64,000 bases of DNA from Niabella sp. (lineage in GTDB: Bacteria > Bacteroidota > Bacteroidia > Chitinophagales > Chitinophagaceae). The position numbers were made by a program, and so were the translations under genes. Below, in pieces: positions 43,970-53,788 of the stretch. The notes under the pieces are model-generated. The model ran no database searches, was not told the origin of the DNA, and worked only from the letters and a program-made list of their open reading frames with translations. The stretch's first letter is position 1; every line of letters begins with the position of its first letter. The DNA is taken from assembly GCA_017744715.1 (NCBI GenBank), contig JAGIAT010000014.1, positions 96,791 to 160,790 of the forward strand, written 5' to 3'.

Positions 43970-44720
43970 CACCCTTTGTCAGGCTCAGGGTGACACTTGG
44001 TTTTCGATACGATAGCGTACCTGACAATAACAACGGAGTAATGCGTCGTCGAAACATCGCTGTAATATTAGACAGTCCGATAATTGAGGGATCCTTCGGC
44101 TACACTGCGTTACGCTCAGGATGACGGTAGCAGGATGGGTTATGGCTGCATAGCAGCGACAGATCACGCTTCAGCGTCATGTTGAACGAAGTGCAACGGA
44201 GCCGAAACATCCCTGTAATGCCAGCAGTCCGATGATGGAGAGATCCTTCGACTTCTCCGGACTTTCGCCGGGATGCGCTCAGGATTACAGTGGTAAGTTT
44301 GATATGATTTCATAGCAGTGACAGATCACTCTCAGCGTTATGTTGAGCGGAGTGCAACGGAGTCGAAACATCCCTGTAATACCGGGCAGTTCGATGATGG
44401 AGAGACCTTTCGACTCCACTACGTTGCACTCAAGGTGGCGAAAGGATATAATGTCATGGCTTTATTGCTTTTGCACAGCGAATGAAAAATTCAGGATGAC
44501 GGTAGCAGAGGGTTGATAGGGCTTTATAGCAGCGACAGATTATTCTTCTACGTCATGTTGAGCGGAGTGCAACGGAGTCGAAACATCTCTGTAATACCGG
44601 GCAGTCCGATGATGGAGAGACCTTTCGACTCCACTACGTTGCGCTCAAGGTGACGAAAGGATGTAATGTCATGGCTTTATTGCTTTTGTACAGCGAATAA
44701 AAAATTCCGGATGACGGGTG
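43970..44720. repeat. family C hairpin repeats (second, larger cluster)
   Basis: At least four hairpin units of about 130-180 bp in tandem, alternating 'gtcatgttgagcggagtgca' with 'gagacctttcgactccacta'. Linker blocks 'aatgtcatggctttattgct' also appear in the first cluster, showing that whole multi-unit segments were copied. No reading frame is credible between 43853 and 44753. Confidence 0.7.
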
Positions 44721-44753
44721 GCCGGGCTATCCCCTTATGGCTCCGTACTGCAA

Positions 44754-45698
44754 TCAATCCAGCTTTGTAAAGCTCAGGTACTGTACAAACCGCGGCCTGT
44801 TGGAACGATTTACGCTGGCGGCATGGGGTAAGGTTTGCAGCCACACTACAATATCGCCCTGCCGGCTGGGCACCGGTATGGCGCCGGCTTCGCACTCAAT
44901 GGCCTGCTGCGCGGCTACCGGGTCGTTGAACTGTTTAAGGTAGGCCTGGTACCGGTGATGAAAACCGGGAATGAGGCGTAGCGGCCCGCGGTCTTCGGGC
45001 GTATCATCGAGGTAAATAAGGCCTTGTATATAATATTCCGGCGGACGGCGGTGATCAATATCCCAATGCAGGCGGTGGTGCCGGAACTGCCAATGCTCCG
45101 TTTCGGGCGGGTTGTAACTTACCTTGTCCGTGTTCGCTGCTATTTGTTGGGTTTGATACAGCGCTGCAAACAACTGCTTTACGGCAGGTTGCCGCCTGAT
45201 GGCTTCCATATCGGGCTGCTGGTATACCTGCAGCATAAGCCCATGCCAATGCTCATGTGTGGGATACCAGGTAGCGGGGTTGCTCAGGTCTATTCCCTGG
45301 TATTTGCAGATGAATTGTTTAACACGCGCACAATACGCAAGGGGTACCAGGCCGCCAATCTTCAGGTAACCCTGCTCCTGCCAGTGCTGCCATTGCTCCG
45401 GGGTAAGGATGGGCAAAGACCCGGGGACTGTTTCATTCGTTACGGCTCCGTCGAACAGCTTACCGGCTGCTGCTGCAGTTTCGGCGCCCCTGGTATCGTG
45501 CAGCCATTGTATAAAATCTGCTTCCGAGCGGCATTCGCTGTACAACAGGTAGCTAAAGGTTTCGTGCTTTCCCAATCCGTGCAGGGCCAGCCAGCGATCT
45601 TCCATCTTATCATACCCGGGTATTTGCGGGCATGGTTTTCCTGTTTTAAACGCAAGATGGGTGCTTACAAAGTGATGGATGAATTCGTTGTTGGTCAT
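44754..45698 (-). CDS. PhyH-family oxygenase
   Basis: 314 residues. Iron ligands His and Asp in LHWDIDHR near 214-219; a distal His in LPHAASVN near 294; Arg in RPRFVQYLSF as 2-oxoglutarate anchor. GPLRLIPGFHHRYQ near 238 is the typical PhyH turn. The N-terminal about 100 residues are not part of the domain. The substrate is unknown. No relation to the PhyH gene at 5739 beyond the fold. It lies alone among repeats. Confidence 0.75.
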   Translation of the reverse strand: MTNNEFIHHFVSTHLAFKTGKPCPQIPGYDKMEDRWLALHGLGKHETFSYLLYSECRSEADFIQWLHDTRGAETAAAAGKLFDGAVTNETVPGSLPILTPEQWQHWQEQGYLKIGGLVPLAYCARVKQFICKYQGIDLSNPATWYPTHEHWHGLMLQVYQQPDMEAIRRQPAVKQLFAALYQTQQIAANTDKVSYNPPETEHWQFRHHRLHWDIDHRRPPEYYIQGLIYLDDTPEDRGPLRLIPGFHHRYQAYLKQFNDPVAAQQAIECEAGAIPVPSRQGDIVVWLQTLPHAASVNRSNRPRFVQYLSFTKLD

Positions 45699-45764
45699 GG
45701 TAACACGAATATAATTATTTACCGCTATTGTGCTGCCGGAGGTGACCGAAAACCGGCTCCAGAA

Positions 45765-45900
45765 GGTTATTTCCCGACTTTCGTCGGGATGCGCTCAGGA
45801 TGACAGTGGCAGGGTATGTCATTGCTTTGTGATTCGTAGAGATTTCTCCGCTCCCCCGCTTATGGCGGGGTCGGTCGAAATGACGGTGAGGATATGACTA
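45765..45900. repeat. mixed family C and inverted family B repeats
   Basis: 'cccgactttcgtcgggatgc' with 'gctcaggatgacag' belongs to family C; 'ttcgtagagatttctccgct' followed by 'ggcggggtcggtcgaaatga' is family B in inverse orientation. Both lie in the gap between the PhyH gene and the DUF2357 gene. Confidence 0.55.
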
Positions 45901-45938
45901 TTCTTCTTTAAACGTTTATTGGGTTTATAGTACGGATG

Positions 45939-46058
45939 CCCGCGTGAGGGATAGAAAGGGCGGCCGCAACAGCGGCCGGTGCGCAGCACGGAACCCCTGC
46001 ATAGCCCGACCCCAGCCGTGTGCAGGTCCCGGTGCGCCCGCGGGCTGGGGGCACGCCC
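45939..46058 (-). repeat. GC-rich structured element D, copy 3 (solo)
   Basis: On the minus strand it begins GGGCGTGCCCCC about 38 bp after the stop of the DUF2357 gene and ends 'ctatccctcacgcgggc'. The first helix is CCCCAGCC/GGCTGGGG, a paired change relative to copies 1 and 2. The inner hairpin is GGCCGC/GCGGCC, again different from copy 2 but paired. Confidence 0.65.
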
Positions 46059-46095
46059 AAAAACAGCATACGATCACCTCGATAATTATCGAAGG

Positions 46096-48387
46096 CTAGT
46101 CCTTACCGCGGTGGATCACCTTCATGAGCTGTGCCAGGGTGGCGGTAAAGGGAAAAGCGGAGGGCCGGCCGGTGGCATAGTTGGGCAGCTCTTTAAAATT
46201 CCATTGCAGGGCGTGGAACTCCGGATCCGTAACGGGCTGCAGCTGTATAACCAGGTAATGCGCCTGCGTGGGGGAAGGATAATCCCGGTCCACCAGCTCC
46301 TGCCTTGAAAAAATGCGGGGACCCTTGCTGACGATCTTCCACAACTGGCCGGAGTGCTGCTGCCCCGCGGTATGCAACAGCAGGTACCGGGCGCTTACGG
46401 TTTCCCGATCCAGCACCAGGGCCCCTGCCCCGCTGCCGGTTCTGAAATTATACAGCCGGTGTTTTTGGATCCACTCCAGTTGCTCCGCCGATTTATAATA
46501 ACCGATGAGCACGAAACTATCGTCCGGCAACAGATCCCGGTTGGGGCCATAAGGTTCCGGCAAGGGCTCCGGTAATATATTGTCGTCCCCGGGCTTGTCT
46601 TTAAAAATATCAAACGTATGATAGGCCAGCTTTTCCCGTTGAGAACTACGGTTGATAAAATGATCGATAATAGCCAGGATAAAGGCTTTTAAGGCGCCGG
46701 TGCCATCGTCTGTTTTGGAAGGTCGCACCGGGAAGGCACCCAGCCCGGGTATAATTTCATGAAAGCCCTGCCGGCTTAAAGCGGTATGACCGGGGTACAG
46801 CACATAGGCCCCGCCGGTACGCCGGATGGCATCCTTATACGCATGCATTTTGAGCAGGTCCGCATTTTTATAGATGCCCTTGTTGTTCTCCTTTTTTTCC
46901 TGCATAAGGGCGGCGGCTGAAGAAGGCTCTAAAAATTTATTGAGGTGATCAATTTTATACTTGGCATCAAAATGAATATGGGTGATGAGCTCCTGCTGCT
47001 CCGCCTCCGCTTCGGTAATGCCTGCGGGCCAGAAGGAAAGCGTATAATCCGGCCGCATGAGGGAGGTCCAGCTGCCGGCACGGGGATAATCTTTTACCCC
47101 GCTAAAAGTGCGGTTGTAGCTAAAGCGGATGGACAGCTTGCGGGAACCGGCATCGTACACGCCCTGGATGGGATAATGCCGCCCTTGTTTGAGCCGCAGG
47201 TTTAACCCGTCCTCCGTTTTTTCTATAAGCTGGCTGATATCCTCCGTGTTTAATTTAAATACCGATTGAAAGAGGGATAGCAGCTTAAAGAATAACCAAT
47301 ACTCGTATAACGTGGCTACATCTTTTTTACCACCGCGGTACACATCATCCCCACCCTGCCATACCAGTTTGGCCGCTACCTGGAACTGTAGCCAGGTGCG
47401 CAGCACCTCCCTATAGCCCTCCTTGCGCTGCAATACCGGGCTATTGAGCCTGAGCGTGGTGGGCGGAGTAATAGCGGCAAATATGCTGTGGTGCAAAAAA
47501 CCTTCCAGCGTGCGGATGAGCAATAGTGATTCTTTATACAGCTTGCTTTGCGCGCCGGCCGCGTTGTGCACCTCCGTACAAAATTTTAAAAACACTTCCA
47601 GCGCATGTTTTACAAAACGGTTCTCCGGTGTATCCACGGTATCGGTTTTAGCGACTGCGGTAATTTTTTGAGGTACAGTGGTGAGGCCTGCTTTACGCAG
47701 TGCATGCGCTGCCGGAAGCTCCGTGCGGTTGCCGCTTTTTAACAGCTCCTGTACCTGCGCATTGGAAAAGCGACGTACCCGGCGTACATCCTTTTGCTCC
47801 AATGCATCCGCCCATTGGGTAACGGGCGCGGTAACAATGCGGTGAATGGCCTCCGCAAAATCGTCCGACCCAATTACGGATTGTATAAAGGCAAATTGCT
47901 GGTAAAGGGTATGACTGTCGGTTGAATAGTCCACCTCCAACGAATGCGCTACCGGTGCGTTGGATTGCAAGATAAGGTCCGTACATTTTTCCGTAATAAA
48001 CTCCAGCATATCCCGGTAATCCGTACGGTAGCTGGTTTTTACGGATTGCACTTCCAGCTCAATACGGGTAAGCGGCTCGGGGTGGTGCGTGTGCAATACA
48101 GGGATGGTCAGGGTGCCGGTAAAGATATTGGGCGCCAGGGTACCGGTGTGCGGGTTTCTTTTATGCGGGGTGATGATGTTCTCCCCCACATCGCCCAACT
48201 GGTAATCCGGGTTATTGAACGTATAATCATAAAAAGCGCCTTCCACCAGCTGATATCTTGCCTCGTTGTTTTCCGCAGCGCTTTCCTCCGCATCAAACAA
48301 GGTATGCGGCTTGCGGGCATCGATGTACAGGCGCAAGCCTGCTGCGGTGGCATCCAGATTGAACTCTATGGAGGTTTCGGCCTTCAT
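46096..48387 (-). CDS. DUF2357 protein with PD-(D/E)XK nuclease domain, McrC-like
   Basis: 763 residues. The N-terminal about 280 residues fit DUF2357. A nuclease core lies near 445-500: MRPDYTLSFWP (Asp) then IHFDAKYKID (D-x-K), the PD-(D/E)XK_7 signature. The C-terminal region is unassigned. Such proteins serve as the nuclease partner of an McrB-like GTPase/AAA motor in modification-dependent restriction. The motor gene directly upstream is broken (48396-50457), so the nuclease here may be an orphan. The reading frame is intact. Confidence 0.78.
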   Translation of the reverse strand: MKAETSIEFNLDATAAGLRLYIDARKPHTLFDAEESAAENNEARYQLVEGAFYDYTFNNPDYQLGDVGENIITPHKRNPHTGTLAPNIFTGTLTIPVLHTHHPEPLTRIELEVQSVKTSYRTDYRDMLEFITEKCTDLILQSNAPVAHSLEVDYSTDSHTLYQQFAFIQSVIGSDDFAEAIHRIVTAPVTQWADALEQKDVRRVRRFSNAQVQELLKSGNRTELPAAHALRKAGLTTVPQKITAVAKTDTVDTPENRFVKHALEVFLKFCTEVHNAAGAQSKLYKESLLLIRTLEGFLHHSIFAAITPPTTLRLNSPVLQRKEGYREVLRTWLQFQVAAKLVWQGGDDVYRGGKKDVATLYEYWLFFKLLSLFQSVFKLNTEDISQLIEKTEDGLNLRLKQGRHYPIQGVYDAGSRKLSIRFSYNRTFSGVKDYPRAGSWTSLMRPDYTLSFWPAGITEAEAEQQELITHIHFDAKYKIDHLNKFLEPSSAAALMQEKKENNKGIYKNADLLKMHAYKDAIRRTGGAYVLYPGHTALSRQGFHEIIPGLGAFPVRPSKTDDGTGALKAFILAIIDHFINRSSQREKLAYHTFDIFKDKPGDDNILPEPLPEPYGPNRDLLPDDSFVLIGYYKSAEQLEWIQKHRLYNFRTGSGAGALVLDRETVSARYLLLHTAGQQHSGQLWKIVSKGPRIFSRQELVDRDYPSPTQAHYLVIQLQPVTDPEFHALQWNFKELPNYATGRPSAFPFTATLAQLMKVIHRGKD

Positions 48388-48395
48388 GTGTTTTC

Positions 48396-48659
48396 CTATG
48401 CTTCGGCAAAACTGGTGAACCCGTTATCGATAGCGCCTTTGTACATGCGGGTTATTTTTTCCAGCGACAGTGGGTACAATACCCGGTCGTCCGTTTCAAA
48501 ATCAAAACCGGCCGCCTCAAAAACTTCGTGTTCAATATTTCCGTTCCCGTTAAAACAAAGCGACCCTAAAGTGCTGAGCACGGGCGTTAGCTTGCGGCGC
48601 GATCCGTGCAGCTTGGGCAATAACTTTTGCATCAGGGCAGGATAAAATACCGGCTGCAC
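48396..48659 (-). pseudogene. 3' fragment of an mcrB-like AAA gene
   Basis: 87 codons: QPVFYPALMQKLLPKLHGSR near the start, then LSTLGSLCFNGNG, closely like the C-terminal end of McrB-type AAA proteins in such two-gene loci. Upstream the frame runs to ITVQPV and then hits a stop within the leader of the xre unit. Thus only the tail remains; the middle (about 200 codons) between the two fragments is lost. It lies 8 bp before the DUF2357 gene, keeping the old operon order. Confidence 0.75.
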
Positions 48660-48749
48660 GGTAATTTACCATATTATTTTATGTATCTTTATAAGAGAAA
48701 TTGTTAATGATTAATCTTTAAATTTGAACCTATGATAAATGCGACTACT

Positions 48750-49160
48750 ATGGAGAAAAAGATACATGAAGGCCGCAATGTAAAGCGTTTCCGCGAAATG
48801 CTGGGCATTAAACAGGAGGCTTTAGCTTATGACCTGGGTGATGATTGGAGCCAAAGGAAAATATCTGTACTGGAGCAAAAGGAAACCATTGATTTGCCCT
48901 TGCTACAACAGATCTCTGCTGCATTAAAAATACCGGTGGAAGCCTTTCAGAATTTTGATGAGGAACAGGCGATCAATATTATTTCCAATACATTTAACGA
49001 AGGATCATTTTTGAATACAGGCCATACTCCTACCTTTAACGTAAATCCAATTGATAAGCTGATTCAACTGCATGATGAAAAGATTGCATTGTATGAAAGA
49101 ATGTTAAGGGAAAAAGATGAGATGATGGCCGAGTTAAAAAAACTAATTTCCTCAAAATAA
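48750..49160 (+). CDS. XRE-family regulator (copy 2)
   Basis: 136 residues, starting at the conserved ATG (an in-frame ATG at 48732 gives six more residues, but the copy at 63.9 kb shows these are not required). HTH domain with REMLGIKQEALAYDLGDDW; C-terminal coiled coil YERMLREKDEMMAELKKL. It differs from copy 1 mainly in residues about 80-105. No SymE-like gene is next to this copy. Probably represses its own unit or partner genes. Confidence 0.85.
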   Translation: MEKKIHEGRNVKRFREMLGIKQEALAYDLGDDWSQRKISVLEQKETIDLPLLQQISAALKIPVEAFQNFDEEQAINIISNTFNEGSFLNTGHTPTFNVNPIDKLIQLHDEKIALYERMLREKDEMMAELKKLISSK

Positions 49161-49170
49161 TTCTTTATTT

Positions 49171-49298
49171 GGGCGTGCCCCCTGCCCTGCCAGCGCCGCT
49201 AAGTCTACGCACAGCAGTGGTCGGGCTATGCGCTGCTACTCCGCCACAACACCATCACACAAAACCTTCAGCGGGGTATTCGCTGCTATCCCTCACAC
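49171..49298 (+). repeat. GC-rich structured element D, copy 4
   Basis: Starts GGGCGTGCCCCC 10 bp after the xre stop, like copy 1, and ends 'gctatccctcac', lacking the final GCGGG. The first helix can form as CCCCTGC with GCAGTGG (one mismatch). The central block is 'ggtcgggctatgc'. Its end forms the junction with the interrupted mcrB-like gene. Confidence 0.6.
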
Positions 49299-50457
49299 TG
49301 AGAAAGTCGGCAAAGTAGCGCTCCACATGGCTGAGGTTCATTTCATCCAGGATCAGGAAATAAGGCCGGGCGGGATGCGCATTGGCATTCAGGAGCAGGT
49401 CCAGCGCGCCATTATCCGGCTTTACATAGTCCTGCGGATCCAGTGCGTTGGGATAGCCCAGCAGCGGTTCCCGGTTCGTCCAGTCGGCCCCCACCGGCAC
49501 CACGCTGTATTGCTGCGCATCCTTACAGATCCACTGTACAAAAGCCTGTGCCAGTTTGGTCTTACCAGAGCCGGAAAGCCCGGTAAGGATCACAAAAGGT
49601 TTGGCCAACAGCGACCCTACAAACCTTGTGACCAGCGCAGGATGAAAGCTGAGCCCGGTGGCGTTGAGTGCTTCTATAAAAGCGGGTAGCCGGAATTCCT
49701 GTTGTGCGGTTGCGTTGGTGTTGGTAGTAGGCATGTGGGTATCCTCCTGCATTTCGTTATAAATATCAATAATATCGAGCAAGTCCTCCTCAATTTCATC
49801 CCGGTTTAAGGGGTTGTTGGTGTTGTATACTTTATACACATAAGAGCTGCCATAGTTGCGGGGCCTGCCCAGGTGATGCTCCGCAAAATACTTGGAGATG
49901 CTGGTGGGGGTGTGCAGCTTCCAGTTATTCTTTGGTTTGCCGGTATCCGGTTCGCCATAGGCCAGTATCAGCAGTCCCAGGTCCTTATAGAAAAAATAGG
50001 CCGGGAAAATAAATTCGTTCACACTATTGGCTTCATTGAAAAACGCGACCCGCGGCACTTTTGCTTTATTGGCCCGTCCAAAACCTACATGCACTTCCAG
50101 GTTGATAAAATTCTTCTGGTAGCTGCTGTATTTGAGATCATCTGTTTTTGTCTGCTCCAGGAAGCGGTTGAGCTCATCAAAGTAGCTGGGCACTTCTTCT
50201 CTTTTTTCCACCTGGAAACCCAGTTTGTTGAAGTAATCCACCGCCTGCCGGGCCGTGAACAGATCCAGGGCCAGCGCCTGTCCGTTGGCATACTGATTGG
50301 CGTTGCTGAGTACATACTTGGGCGGGTACTTGTGGCCGTCTACCACCAGGTAATACTTGGTATAGAACCGCCTTGGGGGTATGGCAGAAGGATTGATGTC
50401 CCGCACGGCTTTGAGGATATCAGTATTGGTGATATTTAAGGGAATGGGGTTTGTCAC
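49255..50457 (-). pseudogene. 5' fragment of an mcrB-like AAA gene
   Basis: About 387 genuine codons, then 13 codons of element D before a stop. Residues 1-245 are an McrB-type N-terminal domain (KYYLVVDGHKYPPKYVLS, GFGRANKAKVPRVAFFNE). The AAA core has Walker A GLSGSGKT at 293-300 and Walker B YFLILDEMN at 366-374, then ERYFADFLS where the gene breaks. Sensor and arginine-finger regions are absent, so it cannot be an active motor. The tail survives at 48396-48659. Confidence 0.8.
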
Positions 50458-50746
50458 TGTGCTGTTTTAAAAGGCTAAATTTATGGTTTTCCGGTGAGCG
50501 GTAAAAGATTGCGGGTGCAATTGGGGATGTTTTTCATTTTTTGTCTTTAGCAGTGCTATCGCACTTGTAAGCAATATACTAAATATTTTTAATTTGAAAA
50601 AAGGTTTTGGGGGACAAAGGGGACTGGTGGGACATTGAGGCTTGTTTCTGCGTCGCACTTGTCGCCCTAGTCTCTGAAACTAAGGCACGTCCCCAAAAAT
50701 ATGCATTCCTTTGAAAAACTTCGTAACTTTAAACTAAACAACACCT

Positions 50747-51316
50747 ATGACCACTGAAAAACACCCTCGTGGATTTATTCCTGTGCATGGAGGTTACCGA
50801 AAACTGATCACCTTCAAGAAAGCAGAAATCATTTATGATGGTACCATATTTTTTACCGGCCGCTATTTTAAGAAATATGACCGTACCATTGACCAAATGG
50901 TGCAGGCTGCCCGCTCCGGAAAGCAGAATATTGCGGAGGCTAGCATTGCGTCCGCCACTTCGAAGGAAACGGAACTGAAACTAACCAATGTAGCCCGTGC
51001 AAGCCTGGAAGAGCTGTTACTGGATTATGAAGATTTTTTACGCACGCATAAGCTGCCCCAATGGGATCGCAGTCATTCCCTTTCCCGGCGCTTTGATCAG
51101 CTCAATCAAACACCGGATGCCAATTATGATACTTTTAAAAAGGCCATTGAACACGAAGAACCGGAAATAAGCGCCAATGTATTAAGGTGCCTGGTAAAAA
51201 TAGCCATTTACCTGCTGGGGCAACAGGTAACTGCTTTGGAACAAGCATTTATCTTTGAAGGTGGCCTGCGTGAGCGTATGACGCAGGCCCGGTTGCAAAA
51301 GCGAAATAAGGAGTAG
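50747..51316 (+). CDS. four-helix-bundle suffix-domain protein
   Basis: 189 residues with the pattern of the four-helix-bundle family: YFKKYDRTIDQMVQAARSG, KQNIAEASIASATSKETELK, LTNVARASLEELLLDYEDFL, which recalls proteins related to those in rRNA intervening sequences. The C-terminal LVKIAIYLLGQQVTALEQ is the suffix part. Function unknown, cytosolic. Standing alone; the 289-bp gap before it shows nothing recognisable. No sign of a mobile element around it. Confidence 0.75.
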   Translation: MTTEKHPRGFIPVHGGYRKLITFKKAEIIYDGTIFFTGRYFKKYDRTIDQMVQAARSGKQNIAEASIASATSKETELKLTNVARASLEELLLDYEDFLRTHKLPQWDRSHSLSRRFDQLNQTPDANYDTFKKAIEHEEPEISANVLRCLVKIAIYLLGQQVTALEQAFIFEGGLRERMTQARLQKRNKE

Positions 51317-51468
51317 TGGTTTTGTGTTAGATGAAGGGGACAGGAAGACTGGGGCGACATAGGCTAGATAATAATAGACTGACTTAATTGTAAAGGGCAC
51401 AGTAAGAGCGATTACCTGCAAAATACAAAGGTGACTGCTCTTATTGGAAAATGCTTCCTCTATCTTCA

Positions 51469-52638
51469 CTAAAACAAAATCGTTTCGCTGGCGGTATGAA
51501 TTTCAAGCGCCTGTTTTTCGCTGGCTTCTACCCTGCCAATCACCTGTGCATCTACACCCAATGCGGTTGCCACGCCAATAATGGCAGCAGCATCTTTTTC
51601 GTTGGTGTAAATTTCCAGCCGGGTACCCATATTAAATACCTGGTACATTTCCCGGGCATCGGCACCGCTGGCTTTTTGAATGATGTCGAAAATTACCGGC
51701 GGGGTAAACAGGTTGTCTTTTACGATCTTCACCTGCTCCGGTACATATTTCATACACTTGGTTTGTCCGCCCCCGCTGCAATGAATAAGCCCGTTGATGG
51801 CCTCAAAATGCTCCTCCAGCAATACTTTCATTACCGGGGCAAAGGTACGGGTGGGACTCAGCAATAATTTGCCAATGGTGGTTTGGCCACCGTCAACGTC
51901 GATTACATCGGTCATGCCATGGGGACCGATATATACCACTTCCTCCGGCAGACCGGGTTCAAAGGTTTCGGGGTATTTTTTGCCGTATTCTTTTTTCAGC
52001 ACATCATGACGGGCGCTGGTGAGGCCGTTGCTGGCCAGTCCGCTGTTATATGCGCTTTCGTAGTTTGTTTTTCCAAAAGATGCCAGCCCTACAATTACAT
52101 TTCCCGGCCGGATCTTCTCATTGGTGATGAGTTTTTTCCGGGGCCAGCGGGCCGTCATGGTACCATTTACTGCAATCGTGCGCACCACATCGCCTACATC
52201 GGCCGTTTCACCACCCATATAAGTAATATCAATACCAAACTTCCGCATGGTATCAAAAAATTCCTGGCTGCCATTGATCACTTCTGACAGTACTTCCGCG
52301 GGAATCACCGTTTTATTCCGGTCGATCGTGGAGGAAAAGGCCAATTGATCGTAGATGCCCACACACAAAAGATCGTCCAGGTTCATTACGATGGCATCCT
52401 GTGCAATGCCCCGCCATACGCTGGCATCCCCGGTTTCCTTCCAATAGAGATAGGCCAGGATACTTTTGGTACCGGCGCCATCGGCATGCATTACATTCGC
52501 CCAATCGGCATCGCCCACCAGTACATCGGGGTAAATTTTACAAAAAGCCTTTTCATAAAGCCCTTTGTCCAGTTTTTGTGTAGCAGCATGTACTTCTTCC
52601 TTTTGTGCAGAAACCCCTCTTTTGGAATACAACGACAT
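51469..52638 (-). CDS. purM: phosphoribosylformylglycinamidine cyclo-ligase
   Basis: 389 residues, the longer Bacteroidetes form. AIR-synthase features: MHADGAGTKSILAYLY near 50, DAIVMNLDDLLCVG near 81 (metal/ATP-binding), GGETADVGDVV near 141, and IHCSGGGQTK in the C-terminal domain. It converts FGAM to AIR with ATP, step five of purine synthesis. Monocistronic, divergent from ribF. Confidence 0.93.
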   Translation of the reverse strand: MSLYSKRGVSAQKEEVHAATQKLDKGLYEKAFCKIYPDVLVGDADWANVMHADGAGTKSILAYLYWKETGDASVWRGIAQDAIVMNLDDLLCVGIYDQLAFSSTIDRNKTVIPAEVLSEVINGSQEFFDTMRKFGIDITYMGGETADVGDVVRTIAVNGTMTARWPRKKLITNEKIRPGNVIVGLASFGKTNYESAYNSGLASNGLTSARHDVLKKEYGKKYPETFEPGLPEEVVYIGPHGMTDVIDVDGGQTTIGKLLLSPTRTFAPVMKVLLEEHFEAINGLIHCSGGGQTKCMKYVPEQVKIVKDNLFTPPVIFDIIQKASGADAREMYQVFNMGTRLEIYTNEKDAAAIIGVATALGVDAQVIGRVEASEKQALEIHTASETILF

Positions 52639-52694
52639 CGATTGATCTTATTTTGTTAAGGCCGCTAAGATAAGACAGGTTTTGCTATTTGAGG

Positions 52695-52725
52695 TTTGAA
52701 GTTTGAAGTTTCGCCGCTAATTTTG
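52695..52725 (+). promoter_or_regulatory. promoter of ribF (TTTG-N19-TAATTTTG)
   Basis: TTTG at 52695-52698, 19 bp, TAATTTTG at 52718-52725, a full consensus match. The ATG follows only 6 bp later, so the transcript is almost leaderless. Confidence 0.8.
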
Positions 52726-52731
52726 CGCCTG

Positions 52732-53661
52732 ATGCACATTCACAGGAATATTGAGGCGCTGCCTGCATTTAAAAATGCCGTTATTACCATCGGCACCTTC
52801 GACGGGGTGCACGAGGGCCATCGCAAAGTGATCCGCCAGCTTACCACCCAGGCCCGGGCCGTAAACGGCGAGTCGGTGATCATTACCTTTCATCCCCATC
52901 CCCGTAAAGTGGTGAACTCCTCCATCCTGGGGCTTCGCCTGATCAATACGCTGGCGGAACGGATCGAATTGCTGGAGTCCCTGGAAATCGATCACCTGGT
53001 AATCATCCCCTTTACCGAGGTATTTGCCAACCAGCTCCCGGAGGATTACCTCTGCGATTTCCTGATTGAAAAATTCCGGCCGCATACCATTATCATCGGG
53101 TACGATCACCGCTTTGGGCGCGATCGTATGGGCGATTATAAGCTGCTGGAACAGCTGCAGGAAAAATACCATTACGAATTACAGGAGATCCCCAAACATA
53201 TCCTGGATAATATTTCCATCAGCTCTACCAAGATACGGGAAGCTATCCTGAAGGGCGATACCACCACTACCAATCATTTACTGGGATACGATTTCTTTTT
53301 TGAGGGCGAAGTGGTCCATGGCGATAAACTGGGGCGTGAACTGGGCTACCCTACCGCCAACCTGAAGATCACCGATGAGGAGAAGATCATCCCGGGTAAT
53401 GGCATTTATGCCGTTTATGTTACCCTGGCCGGGGATCCCAACCTTTTTAAGGGCATGATGAGCATTGGCCTGCGCCCTACCGTGAATGGTACCAGGCGAA
53501 CCGTAGAGGTGAATATTTTTGACTTTGATGCCTCCATTTACGGGCAAACCCTGCGGGTGTACGTAAAACAATTCCTGCGGGAAGAAGTCCGTTTCGATTC
53601 GCTGGAGGCGCTGGTGAAACAGATCGACCAGGATAAGGTGGATAGTTTGGCGGTGTTGTAG
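52732..53661 (+). CDS. ribF: bifunctional riboflavin kinase / FAD synthetase
   Basis: 310 residues from the ATG at 52732; an upstream TTG would overlap the promoter. The N-terminal adenylyltransferase has TIGTFDGVHEGH near 20-31 and SSTKIREA near 164. The C-terminal flavokinase has RELGYPTANLKI near 201-212. It makes FMN and FAD from riboflavin and ATP in the cytosol. Divergent from purM. Confidence 0.94.
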   Translation: MHIHRNIEALPAFKNAVITIGTFDGVHEGHRKVIRQLTTQARAVNGESVIITFHPHPRKVVNSSILGLRLINTLAERIELLESLEIDHLVIIPFTEVFANQLPEDYLCDFLIEKFRPHTIIIGYDHRFGRDRMGDYKLLEQLQEKYHYELQEIPKHILDNISISSTKIREAILKGDTTTTNHLLGYDFFFEGEVVHGDKLGRELGYPTANLKITDEEKIIPGNGIYAVYVTLAGDPNLFKGMMSIGLRPTVNGTRRTVEVNIFDFDASIYGQTLRVYVKQFLREEVRFDSLEALVKQIDQDKVDSLAVL

Positions 53662-53788
53662 ACCGGGCAACAAGGCTTTTTCACCCCAGGCAGGTATTGT
53701 ATAAAAAAGTATCGCCGGCATTTCGGGCGCAATTGAGAAATCGCTGCATCTCATCGGCAAACAAACACCTTACCTTCTCTGTTTGGAT

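Larger units (their letters stand above)
48661..49298 (+). mobile_element. xre unit, copy 2, lying inside the mcrB-like gene
   Basis: About 640 bp: leader ('taatttaccatatt...tatctttataag...taaatttgaacct'), xre gene (48750-49160) and element D copy 4 (49171-49298). It is on the strand opposite to mcrB. On one side the mcrB frame breaks right after YFADFLS, where the element D end begins; on the other side the mcrB tail resumes at once. No transposase and no clear target duplication. About 200 mcrB codons are missing, so insertion was accompanied or followed by a deletion. Confidence 0.6.

Noticed and set aside
44754..45803. Plus-strand frame of 259 codons at 45024-45803
   Set aside because: It is antisense to the PhyH gene, whose iron ligands are clear.
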